A stretch of 10,443 nt of DNA, from the NCBI GenBank assembly GCA_945787585.1, contig CALZIG010000232.1, positions 1-10,443 of the forward strand, written 5' to 3'. Position 1 is the stretch's first letter; each line of letters begins with the position of its first letter. The translations under genes were made by a program, and so were the position numbers. Source of the stretch: an uncultured Gammaproteobacteria bacterium. Lineage in GTDB: Bacteria; Pseudomonadota; Gammaproteobacteria; SZUA-140. Under the pieces are notes generated by a model. It was not told where the DNA came from. It ran no database searches and worked only from the letters and a program-made list of their open reading frames with translations. Below are positions 6,481 through 10,443 of this stretch, piece by piece.

Positions 6481-7170
6481 ATGAAAGATTTCCTGATCGC
6501 TCCATCTATCCTTTCTGCGGACTTTGCGCGCCTGGGTGAGGAGGTGGACAATGTGCTGGCCTCTGGCGCAGACGTCGTTCACTTTGATGTGATGGACAAC
6601 CACTATGTGCCAAACCTGACCATCGGCCCATTGGTCTGTGAGGCGCTGCGTAAACATGGTGTGACCGCTGAGATCGATGTGCATCTGATGGTAAAACCGG
6701 TCGATCGTATCATCCCTGATTTTGCAGCCGCGGGCGCCAGCTACATCACCTTCCATCCAGAGGGTAGTGAGCATATCGACCGTTCGCTTCAGTTGATCCG
6801 CGCGGAAGGGTGTAAGTCTGGTCTGGTATTTAACCCCGCCACGTCGCTCGACTGCCTGAAATATGTGATGGACAAGGTCGACATGATCCTGCTGATGTCG
6901 GTTAACCCGGGCTTTGGCGGACAGAGCTTTATTCCTGCGACCCTCGATAAACTGCGCGAGGCGCGCAAACTGATCGACGATAGCGGTTATGACATTCGTC
7001 TTGAGATCGATGGCGGTGTTAAGGTCGATAACATTCGCGAGATCGCGGCGGCAGGTGCGGATACCTTTGTCGCCGGTTCAGCGGTCTTTGGTGCTGCCAA
7101 TACCTCCGATGCCAACCATTACAACAGCGTGATTGCAGCAATGCGCGAAGAGTTGTCAAAGGCGCGTTAA
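6481..7170 (+). CDS. rpe: Ribulose-phosphate 3-epimerase
   Basis: Interconverts D-ribulose 5-phosphate and D-xylulose 5-phosphate in the pentose phosphate and Calvin cycles; cytosolic TIM barrel. The 229 residues match the usual length. Seen: [17 protein letters not shown] at the N-terminus, [14 protein letters not shown] (metal ligand His34 and catalytic Asp36), DVHLMV (His68), [14 protein letters not shown] for phosphate binding, EIDGGV (Asp177) and FVAGSAVF. The protein resembles the E. coli enzyme almost throughout. ATG 6481 is preceded by AGAGGA at a good distance; the frame stays open upstream to a GTG at 6385, but those 32 residues are not part of the family. It lies two bases before gph, probably one transcript. 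The 153-base gap to the divergent DUF3530 gene must hold its promoter, of which I see no clear consensus. Confidence 0.97.
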   Translation: MKDFLIAPSILSADFARLGEEVDNVLASGADVVHFDVMDNHYVPNLTIGPLVCEALRKHGVTAEIDVHLMVKPVDRIIPDFAAAGASYITFHPEGSEHIDRSLQLIRAEGCKSGLVFNPATSLDCLKYVMDKVDMILLMSVNPGFGGQSFIPATLDKLREARKLIDDSGYDIRLEIDGGVKVDNIREIAAAGADTFVAGSAVFGAANTSDANHYNSVIAAMREELSKAR

Positions 7171-7172
7171 AC

Positions 7173-7847
7173 ATGGGTTTGAGTCGTAAACCGAAGCTGG
7201 TGCTGATCGACCTCGACGGCACCCTGGTCGATAGCGTGCCCGATCTGGCTTATTGTCTGGATGAAATGATGACGGCGTTAGGGCTTACTCCGTGGGGCAT
7301 CGACAAAGCGCGTGGTTGGGTCGGTAATGGAGTGGACCGGCTGGTGAAGCGCGCCCTCACCGACACCCTGTGGGAAGATCCGGCGGAGGCGCTGTTTGCC
7401 CAAGCGCAGCCGATCTTTATGGCGCTCTATGCCGACAATACCAGCGGCCGTAGCGGCCTCTATGATGGTGTGGTGGAAGGGCTGGAATATCTGAAGCTGG
7501 CCGGTTTTAGGATCGGTTGTGTGACCAATAAGGCTGAGGCCTTTACCGTACCGCTGCTTAAAGACATGGGTATTCATGATTACTTTGAGATCATCGTCAG
7601 TGGCGATACCACAGCAAAGAAAAAGCCAGATCCGATGCCACTGCTTTATGCGGCTGACAAAACAGGTGTGGCACCTGAGGACTGTTTGATGATCGGTGAT
7701 TCGATGCACGATGTCGAAGCGGCACGTCGCGCAAACTTTCAGGTGGTGAGTGTGCCGTATGGTTATAATCACGGCGTCGACATTCGTGAAGCGAAGCCCG
7801 ATGCGGTGATTGAGTCGCTGGTGGAATTGAAGACACTATTGGATTAA
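7173..7847 (+). CDS. gph: Phosphoglycolate phosphatase (HAD superfamily)
   Basis: Hydrolyses 2-phosphoglycolate, formed by Rubisco oxygenation or DNA 3'-end repair, to glycolate and phosphate. The 224 residues show the HAD motifs in order: DLDGTLVDS with nucleophile Asp13 and Asp15, a helical cap domain from about 20 to 90, CVTNK (Thr118), KKKPDP (Lys at about 150) and GDSMHDVEAA (from 175). The length and the GWVGNGVDRLVKRAL cap segment fit Gph rather than other HAD enzymes. The start is two bases after the rpe stop with AAAGG inside the end of rpe, so translation is coupled. The rpe-gph-trpE order is common in gammaproteobacteria. A G+C-rich hairpin lies about 50 bases after the stop. Confidence 0.93.
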   Translation: MGLSRKPKLVLIDLDGTLVDSVPDLAYCLDEMMTALGLTPWGIDKARGWVGNGVDRLVKRALTDTLWEDPAEALFAQAQPIFMALYADNTSGRSGLYDGVVEGLEYLKLAGFRIGCVTNKAEAFTVPLLKDMGIHDYFEIIVSGDTTAKKKPDPMPLLYAADKTGVAPEDCLMIGDSMHDVEAARRANFQVVSVPYGYNHGVDIREAKPDAVIESLVELKTLLD

Positions 7848-7893
7848 TTGAATTATCAGAATGAATAACTTTTTAATGACTTGTGTAAACCTG

Positions 7894-7928
7894 CTTCCCT
7901 CCCCCTTAAAAGGGGGAAGGGGTTTGTT
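7894..7928 (+). terminator. G+C-rich hairpin after gph, possible terminator
   Basis: CCCCCTT (7901-7907) and AAGGGGG (7910-7916) pair perfectly, and flanking TTCCCT and AAGGGG extend the stem with a bulge and wobbles. It is followed by TTTGTT, a broken T-run. This fits a rho-independent terminator after gph, separating rpe-gph from trp. Such C5/G5 hairpins also occur as dispersed small repeats, so it may be one of those. The remaining sequence to trpE (7929-8096) holds only a possible 20-codon leader frame. Confidence 0.45.
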
Positions 7929-8096
7929 GCCACGACGTATTGAGAACCTAGCAGAATTAATAATTCAGGATTAAATTGATGAAGTTTGAAACACTAATCG
8001 AGATGATGCCGAAGTGCTGTGGCACACGATGGCGTGGTTAATAATCGCGTGAACGTGGCCCAATTCTTTTGATATTTATTTCGATTAGTGATGCAG

Positions 8097-9596
8097 ATGA
8101 AACATGAAAAATTTGAACGACTGAGTGCTGACGGATACTCCCGTATTCCGGTAATGCGCGAAGTGCTGGCCGATCTTGATACCCCGCTCAGCACCTACCT
8201 TAAACTGGCCAATGCCCCTTACACCTATCTGTTTGAATCGGTGCAGGGGGGCGAGACCTGGGGGCGTTATTCGATCATCGGGCTGCCCGCGCGCACCTTG
8301 ATTCGTGTCTTTGACAAAGAGATCTGCGTTGAGCACGACGGCCGTGAGATCGAAAGGCATCAGGTTGCCGATCCGCTGGCGTGGATCGAAGATTATCAGC
8401 AGCAGTACCACGTACCAGAGCTTGACGGGATGCCGCGTTTTACCGGCGGGCTGGTAGGCTACTTCGGTTACGATACGATTCGCTACATCGAACCAAGGCT
8501 AGCCGACTGCCCCAACCCCGATGAACTGGGAACGCCGGATATTTTGTTGATGGTCTCCGACGAGGTGGTGGTGTTCGATAACCTCGGCGGTAAGCTTTAT
8601 ATGATTGTGCACGCCGACCCCTCACAGGCGGATGCACTGGCGCAGGCCGAGCAACGGCTCGATGAATTGCAGGGCCAGTTGGCACGTGAGATTCCGCGTA
8701 AAAATATCTATAGTCGTGATCCCTCAATGAGTGAATCAGACTTTGTCTCCGGTTTTACCCAGCAAGGGTTTGAGTCCGCAGTCGAACGCGCCAAGGAGTA
8801 CATCGTTGAAGGCGATGTGATGCAGGTGGTGCTGTCGCAACGGCTGTCGGTACCGTACCACGCCGAGCCGCTCGATCTCTATCGCGTGTTGCGCAGCCTC
8901 AACCCGTCGCCTTATATGTATTTTCTCAACCTCGGTGGATTTCAGATTGTCGGGTCATCGCCGGAGATTCTGACCCACCTTGAAGGCGGCGTGGTGACGG
9001 TGCGTCCCATTGCGGGCACGCGTCCGCGCGGTGAAACAGCCGAAGCGGACCGCGCACTGGAAGCCGATCTGCTGGCCGACCCAAAAGAGCTGGCGGAACA
9101 TCTGATGCTGATCGACCTTGGGCGTAACGATGTCGGCCGTGTGGCCGAGACCGGTAGCGTTGAACTGACCGAGAAGATGCTGATCGAACGTTATTCGCAT
9201 GTGATGCATATCGTCTCTAACGTGAAGGGTAAGTTGAAAGGCGATATGTCGGCGCTTGATGCGCTACGCGCCACCTTCCCCGCCGGCACCGTCAGCGGCG
9301 CGCCGAAGATTCGTGCGATGGAGATTATCGATGAGCTGGAGCCGGTCAAACGCGGCATCTACTCCGGTGCCGTCGGTTATCTCGGCTGGAACGGTAATAT
9401 GGATACCGCGATTGCGATTCGTACTGCGGTGATCAAAGATAACAAACTCTATATTCAGGCAGGCGCGGGGATTGTGGCTGATTCGGTGCCGCGCAATGAG
9501 TGGGATGAAACGATGAACAAGGGGCGTGCGATGTTCCGTGCGGTGGCCATGGTAAGCGGTAAAGATGTGAGTGGTGATGGAGATAGCTCATGTTGA
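8097..9596 (+). CDS. trpE: Anthranilate synthase component I
   Basis: Converts chorismate and ammonia (from glutamine through TrpG) to anthranilate, the first step of tryptophan synthesis. From ATG 8097 the protein has 499 residues. The N-terminal regulatory domain includes [10 protein letters not shown] (about 45-54), where the LLES-type feedback site for tryptophan lies. The chorismate-binding domain carries AGTRPRGET (from about 306), [12 protein letters not shown] (about 338-349), [11 protein letters not shown] (from 368) and [16 protein letters not shown] (from about 396). These separate TrpE from PabB and isochorismate synthases fairly well, as does its link to trpG-trpD. ATG 8091 and GTG 8088 are also in frame; I prefer 8097 because family members start a few residues before the [14 protein letters not shown] segment. 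The Shine-Dalgarno is poor for all three. The 3' end overlaps trpG. Confidence 0.95.
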   Translation: MKHEKFERLSADGYSRIPVMREVLADLDTPLSTYLKLANAPYTYLFESVQGGETWGRYSIIGLPARTLIRVFDKEICVEHDGREIERHQVADPLAWIEDYQQQYHVPELDGMPRFTGGLVGYFGYDTIRYIEPRLADCPNPDELGTPDILLMVSDEVVVFDNLGGKLYMIVHADPSQADALAQAEQRLDELQGQLAREIPRKNIYSRDPSMSESDFVSGFTQQGFESAVERAKEYIVEGDVMQVVLSQRLSVPYHAEPLDLYRVLRSLNPSPYMYFLNLGGFQIVGSSPEILTHLEGGVVTVRPIAGTRPRGETAEADRALEADLLADPKELAEHLMLIDLGRNDVGRVAETGSVELTEKMLIERYSHVMHIVSNVKGKLKGDMSALDALRATFPAGTVSGAPKIRAMEIIDELEPVKRGIYSGAVGYLGWNGNMDTAIAIRTAVIKDNKLYIQAGAGIVADSVPRNEWDETMNKGRAMFRAVAMVSGKDVSGDGDSSC

Positions 9597-10174
9597 TGAT
9601 GATCGATAACTACGATTCGTTTACCTATAATCTGGTGCAGTATTTTGGCGAACTGGGTGAGCAGGTCGAGGTGCATCGCAATGATCAGATCACCCTTGCG
9701 CAGATTGAAGCGCTGCAGCCTGCGCGCATCGTGATTTCACCGGGGCCCTGTACGCCGAATGAGGCGGGGGTGTCGCTTGAAGTGATTAAGCACTTTGCCG
9801 GTAAGTTACCGCTGCTCGGTGTCTGCCTTGGGCATCAAAGTATCGGTCAGGCCTTTGGTGCAAAGGTAGTGCACGCGAAGACCATCATGCATGGCAAAAC
9901 CTCACTGGTGCATCATCACGATGTCGGGGTCTTTAAAGGGTTGAAGAACCCACTGGAGGCCACCCGTTACCATTCGTTGGTACTGGCGGCCGACAGCCTG
10001 CCGGACTGCCTCGAAGTCACCGCGTGGACCGAAGACGAAAAGGGTGAGCTGGATGAGATTATGGGGCTACGTCATAAAACATTGGCGATCGAGGGGGTGC
10101 AGTTTCACCCAGAATCGATCCTCACCGAATGTGGTCACGAAATGTTGAAGAACTTTTTAGAGACGTCTATTTAG
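9590..10174 (+). CDS. trpG: Anthranilate synthase component II, glutamine amidotransferase
   Basis: Supplies ammonia from glutamine to TrpE; it may also serve PabB for folate, as in relatives with one amidotransferase. The 194 residues are a full class I glutamine amidotransferase: [16 protein letters not shown] at the start, [11 protein letters not shown] (oxyanion region), [16 protein letters not shown] with nucleophile Cys79, and VQFHPESI with His173 and Glu175. It is a stand-alone TrpG with no fused phosphoribosyltransferase, as trpD follows separately. The ATG overlaps the last codons of trpE by 7 bases, with GGAG at 9579-9582 as ribosome site, so the two subunits are probably made in step. 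Confidence 0.96.
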   Translation: MLMMIDNYDSFTYNLVQYFGELGEQVEVHRNDQITLAQIEALQPARIVISPGPCTPNEAGVSLEVIKHFAGKLPLLGVCLGHQSIGQAFGAKVVHAKTIMHGKTSLVHHHDVGVFKGLKNPLEATRYHSLVLAADSLPDCLEVTAWTEDEKGELDEIMGLRHKTLAIEGVQFHPESILTECGHEMLKNFLETSI

Positions 10175-10188
10175 TATACGAAGCAAAA

Positions 10189-10249
10189 GTAGCCTGAGTT
10201 GAGCTTTCAGCGAAACCCGGGGTAGTGGCACAGGCTCAACCCAGGCTAC
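10189..10249. repeat. REP-like inverted repeat between trpG and trpD
   Basis: Two 16-base arms, GTAGCCTGAGTTGAGC (10189-10204) and GCTCAACCCAGGCTAC (10234-10249), are inverted copies with one mismatch, around a 29-base centre. The left arm also pairs with the central AAACCCGGGG, giving a smaller alternative hairpin. The words GTAGCCTGGGTTGAGC and CGAAACCCGGG resemble a palindromic repeat that I know from many proteobacterial intergenic regions. There is no T-run after it, so it is not a typical terminator; it may protect or block the trpE-trpG message within the operon. Confidence 0.7.
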
Positions 10250-10280
10250 GCAAGTAGACAATGTAATCGGAGGGACGAAG

Positions 10281-10443
10281 ATGGATATGCAAGCCGCAAT
10301 TCGAGCAGTAACCGAACGCCGTGATCTTTCAGTCGATGAAATGAGTGACGTGATGCACACCATCATGACCGGTAAGGCGACGCAGGCGCAGATCGGCGGT
10401 TTTCTGATTGGCCTACGAATGAAGGGTGAAACGGTCGATGAGA
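10281..10443 (+). CDS. trpD: Anthranilate phosphoribosyltransferase, N-terminal part
   Basis: Transfers phosphoribose from PRPP to anthranilate, the second step of tryptophan synthesis. Only the first 54 residues lie in the window. They read as the N-terminal helical domain: [20 protein letters not shown], then [24 protein letters not shown], the typical opening of this family. The PRPP-binding motifs lie beyond the edge, so thymidine-phosphorylase-like relatives are not excluded by sequence, but the trpE-trpG context settles it. GGAGG at 10269-10273 is a strong ribosome site. It is separated from trpG by 106 bases that hold the inverted repeat. Confidence 0.92.
   Translation, partial: MDMQAAIRAVTERRDLSVDEMSDVMHTIMTGKATQAQIGGFLIGLRMKGETVDE

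Noticed and set aside
6346..6774. Minus-strand frame of 142 codons over the 5' end of rpe
   Set aside because: Mostly antisense to conserved rpe codons; no ribosome site or family features.
7278..7772. Minus-strand frame of 164 codons inside gph
   Set aside because: Antisense to a clearly conserved gene, with His/Arg/Ile-rich text and no recognisable domain.

Overview
The window reads as chromosomal DNA of a gammaproteobacterium. The ribulose-phosphate epimerase is very close to the E. coli type ([20 protein letters not shown]). The run rpe-gph-trpE-trpG-trpD is an order often seen in this class. The exact genus cannot be told from the sequence. The right half (about 6.4-10.4 kb) is core metabolism and ordinary. 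The left half (1-6.3 kb) is accessory, somewhat richer in A+T, and holds most of what is worth a second look.

Layout: (1) Positions 1-1141, minus strand: a two-gene cluster likely concerned with transition metals. It encodes a secreted histidine-rich protein (GTG start at 1141) and then a HupE/UreJ-type membrane protein that runs off the left edge. (2) 1142-1454: a divergent intergenic region with a perfect 13-bp palindrome inside a 19-bp promoter spacer, an arrangement like that of MerR-type metal-responsive promoters. (3) 1455-5293, plus strand: a Tat-type lipoprotein of the NitT/TauT substrate-binding class. It overlaps by one base a membrane sensor with a periplasmic domain, HAMP, two PAS domains, GGDEF and EAL. 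No ABC permease or ATPase is nearby, so the pair looks like a ligand-sensing c-di-GMP module on the plan of Vibrio NspS-MbaA. The sensor frame is interrupted by a single in-frame TAA at 3440-3442 inside the first PAS domain, with an open and well-conserved frame on both sides. (4) 5374-6327, minus strand: a secreted DUF3530-type alpha/beta-hydrolase-like protein whose nucleophile elbow has Gly in place of Ser. (5) 6481-7847, plus strand: rpe and gph, two bases apart. (6) 8097 to the right edge, plus strand: trpE, trpG (overlapping by 7 bases), a REP-like inverted repeat, and the start of trpD.

How the genes work together: rpe and gph serve pentose-phosphate or Calvin-cycle carbon flow and removal of 2-phosphoglycolate. 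TrpE, TrpG and TrpD carry chorismate to phosphoribosyl-anthranilate. The lipoprotein and sensor would link an extracellular small molecule to c-di-GMP level if the stop codon is read through, is a sequencing error, or is bypassed by internal initiation. No tRNA, rRNA, CRISPR array, transposase or prophage gene was seen.
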